36,329 bases of DNA, taken from contig JASHNU010000067.1 in assembly GCA_030041475.1 (NCBI GenBank), forward strand, positions 1-36,329, read 5' to 3'. Below the pieces are notes generated by a model. The model was not told the origin of the DNA. It worked only from the letters and a program-made list of their open reading frames with translations, and ran no database searches. This document shows, piece after piece, positions 1-7,373 of the stretch (its first letter is position 1; every line of letters starts with the position of its first letter). Origin of the DNA: Candidatus Sulfotelmatobacter sp. (GTDB taxonomy: Bacteria; Acidobacteriota; Terriglobia; Terriglobales; Acidobacteriaceae). A program made the translations under genes and the position numbers.

Positions 1-1
1 C

Positions 2-1000
2 GTCGGCGGAACCTTCATCCAAATGGAAGATGAACTCGCCGCGTCGATCGCGCTCGAAGGCGGTGTCTGGGGCGGGGCGAAGGCATTCACCGTCACATCC
101 GGCCCGGGCTTTTCGCTCATGATGGAGCACATCGGCTACGCCGCCATGACCGAGACGCCGTGCGTCTTCGTCGATGTGCAGCGCGGCGGGCCATCGACCG
201 GACTGCCCACTCTTCCCGCCCAGGCCGACATGATGCAGGCGCGCTGGGGATCGCACGGCGACTACGAGATCATCGCGCTGTGCCCCAATTCCCCGCAGGA
301 ATGCTTCGATCTGACGATCAAGGCTTTCAATCTGGCGGAGGAATTTCGCATCCCGGTCATGTTCATGATGGACGAAGTGGTCGGGCACATGACGGAGAAG
401 GTGGTAATTCCTCCCGCCGACCAGATTGACGTTGTGGCCCGCAAGCACACCCACAAATCAGTCGAAGAATATCTTCCCTATGGCACCAACGGCGACATGG
501 TGCCGGAGATGGCCCATGCCGGCGAAGGCTACAAGTTTCACGTGACGGGGCTGACGCACGATGAGCGGGGCTATCCCAACATGACGCCACAAACACAGGA
601 CAAGCTGGTGCGGCGTTTGCAGAACAAGATTCGCGCCGCTGCCGACCGCATCGGCATGTTCGAGGAAGAGGAGTTGGACACTGCCGACGTTGTGGTGGTT
701 TCCTACGGCATCACTTCGCGCGTGGCGCAACGCGCCATCGATCTGGCGCGCGAGCGCGGGCTGCAGGTCGGCAAGTTGCGCCTTATCACGGCATGGCCCT
801 TCCCCGATAAAAGGATTGCCGAACTGGCCCCGCGCGTAAAAGCATTCGTAGTGCCCGAGCTCAACCTTGGTCAGATGGTGCGCGAAGTGGAACGTGCCGC
901 CGCCGGAAAAGCGAAGACCCTCGCGGTACCACACGCGGGCGGCGGGGTGCACAATCCGGATGAGATCCTGAACGCGATCGTGGAGGCAAGCCGATGCTGA
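2..1000 (+). CDS. korA: 2-oxoacid:ferredoxin oxidoreductase, alpha subunit (5' end outside window)
   Basis: The reading frame is open from base 2, so the gene starts before the window; 332 residues are visible. Near the left edge it reads GGTFIQMEDELAAS, a conserved stretch of the pyruvate/2-oxoglutarate:ferredoxin oxidoreductase alpha family. The rest matches the alpha subunit: pyrimidine-binding domain, then the C-terminal transketolase-like domain with VVVSYGITSRVAQRA. With KorB and KorC it would oxidise 2-oxoglutarate (or a related 2-oxoacid) and CoA to the acyl-CoA, reducing ferredoxin in the cytoplasm. The TGA stop overlaps the korB start (ATGCTGA), so the two are translationally coupled. 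Substrate choice (2-oxoglutarate versus branched-chain 2-oxoacids) cannot be read from this fragment. Confidence 0.9.
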   Translation, partial: VGGTFIQMEDELAASIALEGGVWGGAKAFTVTSGPGFSLMMEHIGYAAMTETPCVFVDVQRGGPSTGLPTLPAQADMMQARWGSHGDYEIIALCPNSPQECFDLTIKAFNLAEEFRIPVMFMMDEVVGHMTEKVVIPPADQIDVVARKHTHKSVEEYLPYGTNGDMVPEMAHAGEGYKFHVTGLTHDERGYPNMTPQTQDKLVRRLQNKIRAAADRIGMFEEEELDTADVVVVSYGITSRVAQRAIDLARERGLQVGKLRLITAWPFPDKRIAELAPRVKAFVVPELNLGQMVREVERAAAGKAKTLAVPHAGGGVHNPDEILNAIVEASRC

Positions 1001-1890
1001 ATGTCCTCGAAGACAACACTATGAATCCCGTAGAACCATTCCTCCGCACTGACCGGATGCCACACATCTGGTGTCCGGGATGCGGCATCGGTACTACCGT
1101 GAACTCTTTTGCCCGCGCCCTGATCGAGTCGAAGATTGATCTCGACTCGATCGCGCTGGTTTCGGGTATCGGCTGCACCGGTCGCGTCGCCGGATATGTC
1201 AAGCTCGATTCGTTTCACACAACTCACGGGCGCGCCATCCCCTTCGCGACAGGCCTGAAGCTGGCGAATCCCAAGTTAAACGTCGTGGTCTATTCCGGCG
1301 ATGGTGATCTCTCGGCGATCGGCGGCAATCATCTGATCCACGCTGCGCGACGCAATATCGATCTGAAGGTGATCTGCGTAAACAACCTGATTTACGCCAT
1401 GACCGGCGGCCAGACAGCGCCTACCACGCCCGGGCACGCGACCACGTCGACCAATCCCTACGGAACCTTTGAGCCGGCATTCAATCTGCCACATCTCGTG
1501 GACGCGGCCGGTGCTGTCTATGTCGCCCGCTGGACGACCTTCCACGTGCGGCAGCTCTCGCGCGCGATCAGCGAGGCTTTCGCGAAGAAAGGATTCTCTT
1601 TCATCGAAGTCATTTCGCCCTGCCCCACGCTTTACCAGCGGCGCAACAAGATGGGCGACGGCCTCGACACGATGAAGTACTACAAAGACAAGAGCAAGGT
1701 GAAGAACAGCGCGCCCACAGGCGAAGTCGGACTTACTTTGAATGGCGAAATCGCAGTCGGCAAATTTGTGGATCGCGAACGCCCCGATTATCAGACCCTG
1801 ATGCGCGCGCAGTATGTGGAATCACTGGGCGAGCGCTATATCGAAGTAACCGGTGAAGCAGTGCCAGAAATGGAGTGCGCATGCGGCTAA
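994..1890 (+). CDS. korB: 2-oxoacid:ferredoxin oxidoreductase, beta subunit (TPP-binding)
   Basis: This 298-residue protein carries the thiamine diphosphate motif: GDGD at about 102-105 and NN at 130-131. Cysteines suited to a 4Fe-4S cluster lie at 27 and 30 (HIWCPGCG) and 61 (GIGCTGR). The usual family length is about 280-340. The start at 994 is supported by GGAGG at 982-986, seven bases upstream, and by the 7-nt overlap with korA; an internal ATG at 1021 (MNPVEPF) is the alternative. It binds TPP and the cluster and performs decarboxylation together with the alpha subunit. It overlaps korC, so the three genes form one operon. Confidence 0.93.
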   Translation: MLNVLEDNTMNPVEPFLRTDRMPHIWCPGCGIGTTVNSFARALIESKIDLDSIALVSGIGCTGRVAGYVKLDSFHTTHGRAIPFATGLKLANPKLNVVVYSGDGDLSAIGGNHLIHAARRNIDLKVICVNNLIYAMTGGQTAPTTPGHATTSTNPYGTFEPAFNLPHLVDAAGAVYVARWTTFHVRQLSRAISEAFAKKGFSFIEVISPCPTLYQRRNKMGDGLDTMKYYKDKSKVKNSAPTGEVGLTLNGEIAVGKFVDRERPDYQTLMRAQYVESLGERYIEVTGEAVPEMECACG

Positions 1891-2471
1891 CAGAGATTCG
1901 TATCGCAGGCTTCGGTGGCCAGGGAGTTATTCTCTCGGCAGTGGTGCTGGGCAAAGCGGCTTCGATCTATGAAAACGGCTTTGCCACCATGACGCAGAAT
2001 TTCGGCCCGGAGGCGCGTGGCGGGGCGTGCAGCGCCCAGCTCGTCGTTTCCGACTCGCCGGTGCTCTACCCCTACACAACACGGCCCGACATCATGGTGA
2101 TCATGTCGCAGGAAGCGTACAACCGCTTCGCCGGCGAACTGAAGCCCGGCGGAATGCTCATCATTGAAGAAGACCTCGTACGCGTCGCCGATCTCAAGCG
2201 TGATCCCAAGATCTATGCCATCCCGGCAACACGCTTCGCCGAAGAACTCGGCAAGCGCATGGTGCTGAACTCGGTGATGGTCGGCTTCTTCACTGCGGTA
2301 ACGAAGCTTCTCAGCGCCGATGCCGTGCGCAAAGCCGTTGCCGATTCGGTACCGCCGAGCTTCCGCGACCTGAACCTAAAGGCTTTTGAGAAGGGATACG
2401 ACTACGGAATCGAAGTCCTCGCCGCAGGTCCGAAACGGCCGGAGTTGGAAGCGGTGACTGTCGAGGAGTAG
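1881..2471 (+). CDS. korC: 2-oxoacid:ferredoxin oxidoreductase, gamma subunit
   Basis: The protein has about 196 residues and begins MRLTEIRIAGFGGQGVILS, the typical N-terminus of the gamma domain. NFGPEARGGACSAQLVVSD follows at about residue 40 and is also characteristic. The ATG at 1881 has GGAG at 1872-1875 and overlaps the last codons of korB by 10 nt; a GTG at 1875 in the same frame is possible. The gamma subunit completes the KorABC enzyme. No ferredoxin-like delta subunit is visible downstream, so if one exists it lies upstream of the window. A terminator follows within 30 nt. Confidence 0.9.
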   Translation: MRLTEIRIAGFGGQGVILSAVVLGKAASIYENGFATMTQNFGPEARGGACSAQLVVSDSPVLYPYTTRPDIMVIMSQEAYNRFAGELKPGGMLIIEEDLVRVADLKRDPKIYAIPATRFAEELGKRMVLNSVMVGFFTAVTKLLSADAVRKAVADSVPPSFRDLNLKAFEKGYDYGIEVLAAGPKRPELEAVTVEE

Positions 2472-2496
2472 AGCTTGATTCTTCAATTCCGCTGGA

Positions 2497-2524
2497 CCGC
2501 GCCCGATCTCAAAGGCGCGGTTTT
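2497..2524 (+). terminator. Intrinsic terminator of the kor operon
   Basis: CCGCGCC (2497-2503) pairs perfectly with GGCGCGG (2514-2520) around a 10-nt loop and is followed by TTTT. It lies 25 nt after the korC stop and overlaps the last codons of the convergent glycosyltransferase gene. The T-run is on the + strand side only, so it should act on korC transcripts. Confidence 0.75.
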
Positions 2525-4158
2525 GCATTTGACTGCGGTGTAGTGGCCGCCGCAGCAACCCAGTAGTAATCTAAATCCTGGGGGGCGTAGTGGCCGAGGA
2601 ACGAAATGTGCCTCCCAGCTGTGCGCTCATTTACAAAATCACGAGCGGAGGGAGGCGCCACGAGCAGATGTTCCCCAGCCGGCACCATCCCCGACTCATA
2701 CCGCGCGATAGGTTGGTTGCGGTAGAAAGCCAGCCCATATTCGAGGTCGCGGGATGCGCCACAAACTGCAACCGGCAATCGATGTGTTTCTACCGCGGCT
2801 AACTCGCTCGCCAGCGGACGCGCCGAAAGCGACTCATCCATCGCGGTTGCACCCAGCTTTAGTACAGCCGCCACAGCCAGGAGCACTGGGATCAGCGTGA
2901 TGAAGCGCAACATGCGCAGTCGCATCCGGCTTACGAGTGTCAGAGCTATGGCCGCGCCGAGCACGAACACAATTGCGAGCGCGACCAGCATTGGACGGCC
3001 GGCGGGCAGGCGACGTTGGCTGATTAAATAGGCAATGAGCATCGCCGGCGCAAATGGCGCGGCGACTATGAGCGCATGCAACACCGCGAGCCACTTCAGC
3101 ACAGGCTCATCCTTCTTGAGATTGCGGCGAAGATACTCAGCCAGCGACACGGCGCCAGCCGGAGCCACAGGCAAAATGTAACCGGGAAGCTTCGACTGCG
3201 AGAGCGAAAAGAAAATGACCGGTACGATCAGCCAGACCGAGGCAAACACGCTGAACTGTAGTTCGAGATCGAGCTGAGCTGATTTTCTTTCGCCCCACCA
3301 AGCGCGTATCGATTGCGCTACAGCGACCGCGACGAACACAATCCACGGCATCAGCGCCAGCACCGTGACCGGCAGGTAGTACCAGAACGGCTCGGGATGA
3401 TGGTAAAGATTGGTCGAAAAACGAGCCAGATTGTGCTGCAAGATGAATTCGCGAAAAAACTCCGGGTTCCGCATCTGCACTGCCACATACCACGGCAGCG
3501 CGACCACGCAGAACAATAGAATTCCAGGCAGCCAAAGTGTGCGCGCGATCGTGCGCCACTCGTGAGTTGCAGCCGCATAAAGAACAATTACGGTCCCGGC
3601 GAGAAATGGCGCGACCGGTCCTTTGGCCAGCATCCCCAGCGCCACAAGCAGGTAAAACGACACGAGGCAGATCTTCTTCTCACTCTCACGCCACGCCCAC
3701 CACGCGAGTAGTGCAATGGCAAACGTTGCCGTAAGCGCCATATCCATCGAAGCAGCGCGAGCGTAGCCGATCACTCCTGCGCACGAGGCCGTGATCAGTG
3801 CGGCATCAACCTCCACGCCGCCGCGAAAGCGTCGAAAGAAGAGATACACGGCGACCACCAGCAACGTAGCGTCAACTGCGGATGGAATCCGTGCTGCCAC
3901 GTCGCTCACGCCAAACAGGGAATATGCCAGCATCGCCTGCCAGTAATACAGTGGAGGCTTTTCGAGCCAGGGATGCCCGCTCAGAACGGGCGTGATCCAG
4001 CCGTCCATCTGACCTCGCCGCTCAAACATTTCACGCGCTACCTGTGCATAGCGCGGCTCATCCGCCCCAATCAGTCCGAACGAACCGCTCCCATAGAAGA
4101 AGACAAAGGCGCAAAAGCAGGCGAGCAGCAACATGTCTGTACGGGTGCGGAGGGTCAT
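2509..4158 (-). CDS. ArnT/PMT-like integral membrane glycosyltransferase (GT39/GT83 type)
   Basis: This 549-residue protein has many hydrophobic segments. After the first one comes GADEPRYAQVAREM (about residues 31-44), and then LEKPPLYYW (65-73). This acidic DE pair and the EKPP motif are hallmarks of the ArnT/PMT superfamily, in which an Asp/Glu in the first periplasmic loop is catalytic. Such enzymes move a sugar from a polyprenyl-phosphate carrier to lipid A or a protein at the periplasmic face; the actual acceptor cannot be deduced. It lies downstream of nrnA in the same direction with a 100-nt spacer containing a heptad repeat. No clear Shine-Dalgarno precedes the ATG; a second ATG at 4134 is possible. 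Confidence 0.8.
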   Translation of the reverse strand: MTLRTRTDMLLLACFCAFVFFYGSGSFGLIGADEPRYAQVAREMFERRGQMDGWITPVLSGHPWLEKPPLYYWQAMLAYSLFGVSDVAARIPSAVDATLLVVAVYLFFRRFRGGVEVDAALITASCAGVIGYARAASMDMALTATFAIALLAWWAWRESEKKICLVSFYLLVALGMLAKGPVAPFLAGTVIVLYAAATHEWRTIARTLWLPGILLFCVVALPWYVAVQMRNPEFFREFILQHNLARFSTNLYHHPEPFWYYLPVTVLALMPWIVFVAVAVAQSIRAWWGERKSAQLDLELQFSVFASVWLIVPVIFFSLSQSKLPGYILPVAPAGAVSLAEYLRRNLKKDEPVLKWLAVLHALIVAAPFAPAMLIAYLISQRRLPAGRPMLVALAIVFVLGAAIALTLVSRMRLRMLRFITLIPVLLAVAAVLKLGATAMDESLSARPLASELAAVETHRLPVAVCGASRDLEYGLAFYRNQPIARYESGMVPAGEHLLVAPPSARDFVNERTAGRHISFLGHYAPQDLDYYWVAAAATTPQSNAKPRL

Positions 4159-4167
4159 CGCAAATTC

Positions 4168-4195
4168 AGATTGTAGATTTTAGATTTCAGATTAA
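4168..4195. repeat. Heptad array (AGATTNN x4)
   Basis: Four 7-nt units in exact register read agattgt, agatttt, agatttc, agattaa. The array lies just upstream of the glycosyltransferase start. It shares the 7-nt period, though not the core word, with the arrays between the ribosomal genes. Confidence 0.6.
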
Positions 4196-4258
4196 AAACT
4201 GATGCGCGAAGAAATCGGATTCTAAATCTGCCATTCCACACCGGCAGTCTGCAAAGGG

Positions 4259-5227
4259 CTATTGTACGGAGGGTCCGCAGCGAATCTGGAGGAGCACCTG
4301 CCGTACGGCCTCGGCGAGCGGGCCGTCGACCGAGCAACCGCTGGCGCATTCGTGGCCGCCGCCGCCGAAAGTCTCAGCGATATGGGCGACGTCCAGTTTG
4401 CCCTTGCTGCGCAGGCTCACGCGGAATCGGTTGTCCGGCAGTTCGCGGAAAAATACGGCCACCTCGACCCCGCCGATGGAAAGAACGTAGTTCACCAGCC
4501 CTTCGCAATCTTCCTCAATGGCATTGCAGCGCTCCATTTGTTTCTGCGTCACCCACACATAGCCGATGTGCCCGTCGATACTCAGATTGCGCAGGGCTTC
4601 TCCGAGCAAGCGAATCTTTGCCACCGAGTGCGCGAAATAAATTCCCCGCGCGCAGTGAGCGGGGTCGGCACCAGCCAGCGCCAGCTCGCGGGCCAGAGCG
4701 AAAGTATTTTCATTTGTGCCCTGGAACATGAACGATCCGGTATCTGTCATGAGCGCAGTATACAGACAGGTCGCAATCTCAGGTGAAAATGGAACTCCCG
4801 CTTCGCGCGCCAGGCGAAACACCATTTCCGCCGTTGCGACCGCGTGCGGATCGATCCAGTTGACGTGCGCGAAGGGGCGTCCGCTGGAATGATGATCAAT
4901 GCTGATAAGAAACCGATCTTCCAGTCCCTCAAGACGAGTACGGTGAATGCTATCGCATTCCAGGATAATCGCGGCCTCGTATGGTCCAAGGATCCGGCTG
5001 GACTGCACCACCTGGTCCGCGAAAGGAAGTGAGCGATAGATGCGGGGCACACCGTCGTGCAAAACGACATCGGCCTGCTTGCCCATCGCGCGTAGGACTT
5101 GACAGCAGGCCAGGGCCGACCCGACGGCGTCACCATCGGGCCGCGCATGCGAAGTCAACACGAAGCGCTCGCGCTGTCCGATCTGCCGGAGAACATCTTC
5201 GAGCATGTCGCTATGCCTTGTCTCCAC
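4259..5227 (-). CDS. nrnA: DHH-family oligoribonuclease/pAp-phosphatase (NrnA-like)
   Basis: This 322-residue protein has the DHH phosphoesterase motifs in order: HARPDGDAVGS (27-37), DHH (111-113), DTGSFMF (162-168), and the DHHA1 signature GGGGHECASG (288-297). NrnA enzymes degrade nano-RNA and dephosphorylate 3'-phosphoadenosine 5'-phosphate with Mn2+ in the cytoplasm. The GTG at 5227 overlaps the rbfA stop by 17 nt and is preceded by AGGGAAG; an ATG at 5206 (MLEDVL) is an alternative start. The rbfA-nrnA order is common in the nusA-infB region of many phyla, which supports the call. Confidence 0.88.
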   Translation of the reverse strand: METRHSDMLEDVLRQIGQRERFVLTSHARPDGDAVGSALACCQVLRAMGKQADVVLHDGVPRIYRSLPFADQVVQSSRILGPYEAAIILECDSIHRTRLEGLEDRFLISIDHHSSGRPFAHVNWIDPHAVATAEMVFRLAREAGVPFSPEIATCLYTALMTDTGSFMFQGTNENTFALARELALAGADPAHCARGIYFAHSVAKIRLLGEALRNLSIDGHIGYVWVTQKQMERCNAIEEDCEGLVNYVLSIGGVEVAVFFRELPDNRFRVSLRSKGKLDVAHIAETFGGGGHECASGCSVDGPLAEAVRQVLLQIRCGPSVQ

Positions 5228-5615
5228 TGGCTTCCCTGTTCTCTTCCTTGGCAGTCTTGCTGCGTTTTTTCACGCGTTCCAACAACTCCTCGACTCGTGC
5301 CTTCTCACGTTCAGAACGATCAAGCCGGAAGAGTAATTCCGGCGCGCGCCGCAGGCGCAAACGATCGGCCAATTCGCGCCGGATGTAGGCCTTCGCCGCA
5401 TCCAGGCCCTGCATTGTGCGTTCTGCTTCTTCGTCGTCGCCTTCGACATCGACGAGAACCTGCGCCGAGCGGCCATCTTCGGCGAGTTGCACGCCGGTCA
5501 CACTCACCAGTCCAATTCGCGGATCGCTAAGCTCGCCCTCGACCAGGGTTTCGATCTCCTCGCGCAAGGCTTCGCCCAAACGCCCGCGATGATGCTTGAC
5601 CCCACGCCTCTCCAC
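5211..5615 (-). CDS. rbfA: Ribosome-binding factor A
   Basis: RbfA binds the 30S subunit during late 16S rRNA maturation. With the GTG start chosen here the protein has 134 residues, the usual length (E. coli 133). It includes ERRGVKHHRGRLGEALREEI, DPRIGLVSVTGV and DAAKAYIRRELADRLRLRRAP, all typical of the family's KH-like fold. The frame stays open upstream to 5744, but the extra 43 residues are not RbfA-like. The GTG at 5615 has GAGG eight bases ahead; another GTG at 5624 is possible. It is followed by an overlapping nrnA. No good promoter was found just upstream, although the divergent lipoprotein gene separates it from ylxP. Confidence 0.87.
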   Translation of the reverse strand: MERRGVKHHRGRLGEALREEIETLVEGELSDPRIGLVSVTGVQLAEDGRSAQVLVDVEGDDEEAERTMQGLDAAKAYIRRELADRLRLRRAPELLFRLDRSEREKARVEELLERVKKRSKTAKEENREASGDKA

Positions 5616-5821
5616 AGCCGGCACCTCGGATAAAACGCATGAGAATATCAGAAAATCATGCTCAGGTGTTGGCCCGAAAGCGCTATTGTCACGCCGTTTC
5701 ACACACTGCTGGTAAGTACGGAAGTAACAAGACGTTAGGCGCAATCCGTGGCGAATATGTCGGTGACAACCTGGTCACAACCGACAGGCCCGACCAACCT
5801 ACAATGGCCGTGAGGATTGCG

Positions 5822-7006
5822 ATGGGCGCGTTTGCCGGAGGAACCTGGTTGCGGCGTGGAAGATTGTTCCACCTCGCACTCATCGGTGCCTTGCTGATTT
5901 TGTTGGCTGTGGTGGTGACCGGTTGCGGTTCAAATCCTGGGCCCCCAGCCGGGCTAAATGTGGTCACCGCAACCGATCTCGGAACGATCCCCACTAATCC
6001 CGACATTCTGGGCCGAGACGGCGCATTCAGCGCGATGTTTCAGGGTTACTCCGTCTGGCTTTATGGCGACACATTTCTCGCAAGCCCGAATGCCGAGGGT
6101 CGCACGCTGATCAGTGACTCCTGGTCGTACACAACAGATATGAATGCGCAAGATGGAATCACAGGTTTCCAGGAGCGGCTGGATTCTGCCGGCGCACCGA
6201 CCATGATTTTGGTGGAAACTTCCGCCGAGTATGCTTTCAATCAGGCGCACAATGGCGATCCTTGCCAGGTACAGCCTTGCGGCGCGCGCTGGGCACTGTG
6301 GCCCGCGACGATAGTAGCCGACAGTGCCCATAATCAGGCGCTGGTTTTCTACAATCTCGTTTACGCTTTGCCCGGAGCCTTCAACTTTCAGGGCATTGGG
6401 AACTCGGTCGCCATCTGGCAAGACTTCAACCAGCTGCCGCAGCGGCCCACGTTCAATCCGCCGATTGTGCAAGATCATCCGGATCTGATGTTCAATCAGA
6501 ATCAACCGAATTTCGGATCAGCGGCATTTATCGCGAACGGAACTCTATACGTTTATGGTTGCGGAATCCCGAGCAACAGCAGCGACAAAGGGTGCAGGTT
6601 GGCCCAAGTGGATCCCGCCAGTGCGGTTGACCCCTCGGCCTGGACATACTTCGCCGGCAACGGCAACTGGTCTACTCAGATCGGGGATGCGGTGTCGGTT
6701 TTTGACGACGCAAACATATTGAGCATTTCCTGGAACAATTACCTGCAACAATATGTCGCCGTCTACAGCCAATTATTCTCGCAAAATGTCGTGATGCGGA
6801 CTTCGCCTGACCCGGAGGGCCCGTGGTCGCGGGAAGTAATTGCATTTGTTGCGATGCAGCCCTCGTCCGGCAACGTCTACGATGCGCACTCTCATTCGGA
6901 GTACGACCTTGACGGTGGGCAGACAATCTTCGTGACCTACTCGCGGGCGACGGGGCTGTTCACCAGCGAAGTGCGCCTCGTCTCGGTCAAACTGGCGCGT
7001 CCATGA
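5822..7006 (+). CDS. Predicted lipoprotein with DUF4185-like beta-propeller domain
   Basis: The 394-residue protein starts with RRGR, a hydrophobic stretch and a lipobox VTGC with the acceptor Cys at 35, so it is probably a lipid-anchored envelope protein. The mature part has WLYGDTF (about 80-85), WNNYLQQYVAVYS, RTSPDPEGPWS and a C-terminal GGQTIFVTYSR. These resemble DUF4185 and related five-bladed-propeller glycosidase-like proteins; function is unknown. The ATG at 5822 has TGAGG at 5811-5815. An ATG at 5804 and an open frame to 5639 exist, but they would bury the signal peptide. It runs against the surrounding rimP-nusA-infB-rbfA cluster and ends 11 nt from the convergent ylxP stop, so it looks inserted. 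Confidence 0.75.
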   Translation: MGAFAGGTWLRRGRLFHLALIGALLILLAVVVTGCGSNPGPPAGLNVVTATDLGTIPTNPDILGRDGAFSAMFQGYSVWLYGDTFLASPNAEGRTLISDSWSYTTDMNAQDGITGFQERLDSAGAPTMILVETSAEYAFNQAHNGDPCQVQPCGARWALWPATIVADSAHNQALVFYNLVYALPGAFNFQGIGNSVAIWQDFNQLPQRPTFNPPIVQDHPDLMFNQNQPNFGSAAFIANGTLYVYGCGIPSNSSDKGCRLAQVDPASAVDPSAWTYFAGNGNWSTQIGDAVSVFDDANILSISWNNYLQQYVAVYSQLFSQNVVMRTSPDPEGPWSREVIAFVAMQPSSGNVYDAHSHSEYDLDGGQTIFVTYSRATGLFTSEVRLVSVKLARP

Positions 7007-7017
7007 GGTTGGCGGCG

Positions 7018-7305
7018 CTAGAAATATTCCACGAAGGAATCAGCCACATCGGCGCCGTGATTGTTGGCGATGCGAGCAGCGGAGCACTCGACCTTTTTCA
7101 TCAAGCCGTCGAGGTAGTCTCGCGAATCCGAGATACTGACCACACCGATGGTAGCGCGGTTCCACAAACCGCTGGAATCAAGTTCCGCGACCGACACATT
7201 GAAACCCGCACGCAGCCGGTCTTTCAGGCTGCGCACAACCTGCCGCCGATCCTTCAGCGATTGCGCGCCTTCGATGTGGAGTTCGAGGGTAAGGAAAGCG
7301 ATCAT
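7018..7305 (-). CDS. ylxP: DUF503 / YlxP-like protein
   Basis: The protein has 95 residues and begins MIAFLTLELHIEGAQSLKDR, followed by RRQVVRSLKDRLRAGFNVSV and a VSISDSRDYLDGLMKKVE segment. This is the compact DUF503 fold found beside infB and rbfA in many bacteria and implicated in ribosome maturation, with no firm biochemical role. It lies 68 nt downstream of infB on the same strand, separated by a repeat-containing spacer, and is probably cotranscribed with it. Its usual partner rbfA is displaced by the lipoprotein gene. Confidence 0.85.
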   Translation of the reverse strand: MIAFLTLELHIEGAQSLKDRRQVVRSLKDRLRAGFNVSVAELDSSGLWNRATIGVVSISDSRDYLDGLMKKVECSAARIANNHGADVADSFVEYF

Positions 7306-7323
7306 TTGGGGATCAGCGAGCAG

Positions 7324-7370
7324 AGGTCAGGGGCCAGTCTGACTCTACTGACCTCTAGCCCCTGACCCCT
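7324..7370. repeat. Heptad array forming an inverted repeat between infB and ylxP
   Basis: GGTCAGGGGC (7325-7334) is perfectly complementary to GCCCCTGACC (7358-7367), and an inner pair GAGGTCAG/CTGACCTC also exists. Both arms can be read in 7-nt units (aggtcag, gggccag, tctgact; gacctct, agcccct, gacccct). There is no T-run, so it is not an obvious terminator. Confidence 0.65.
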
Positions 7371-7373
7371 GTT

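Noticed and set aside
5616-5744. 43-residue N-terminal extension of RbfA
   Set aside because: The sequence before GTG 5615 is not RbfA-like and lacks a Shine-Dalgarno; the shorter form has the family length.
5616-5821. Promoters for rbfA (leftward) or the lipoprotein gene (rightward)
   Set aside because: Only weak hexamer matches were found (for example TTGTGA-17-TATTCG on the - strand). A partial palindrome GTCGGTGAC...GTCACAACCGAC is present but too imperfect to call an operator.
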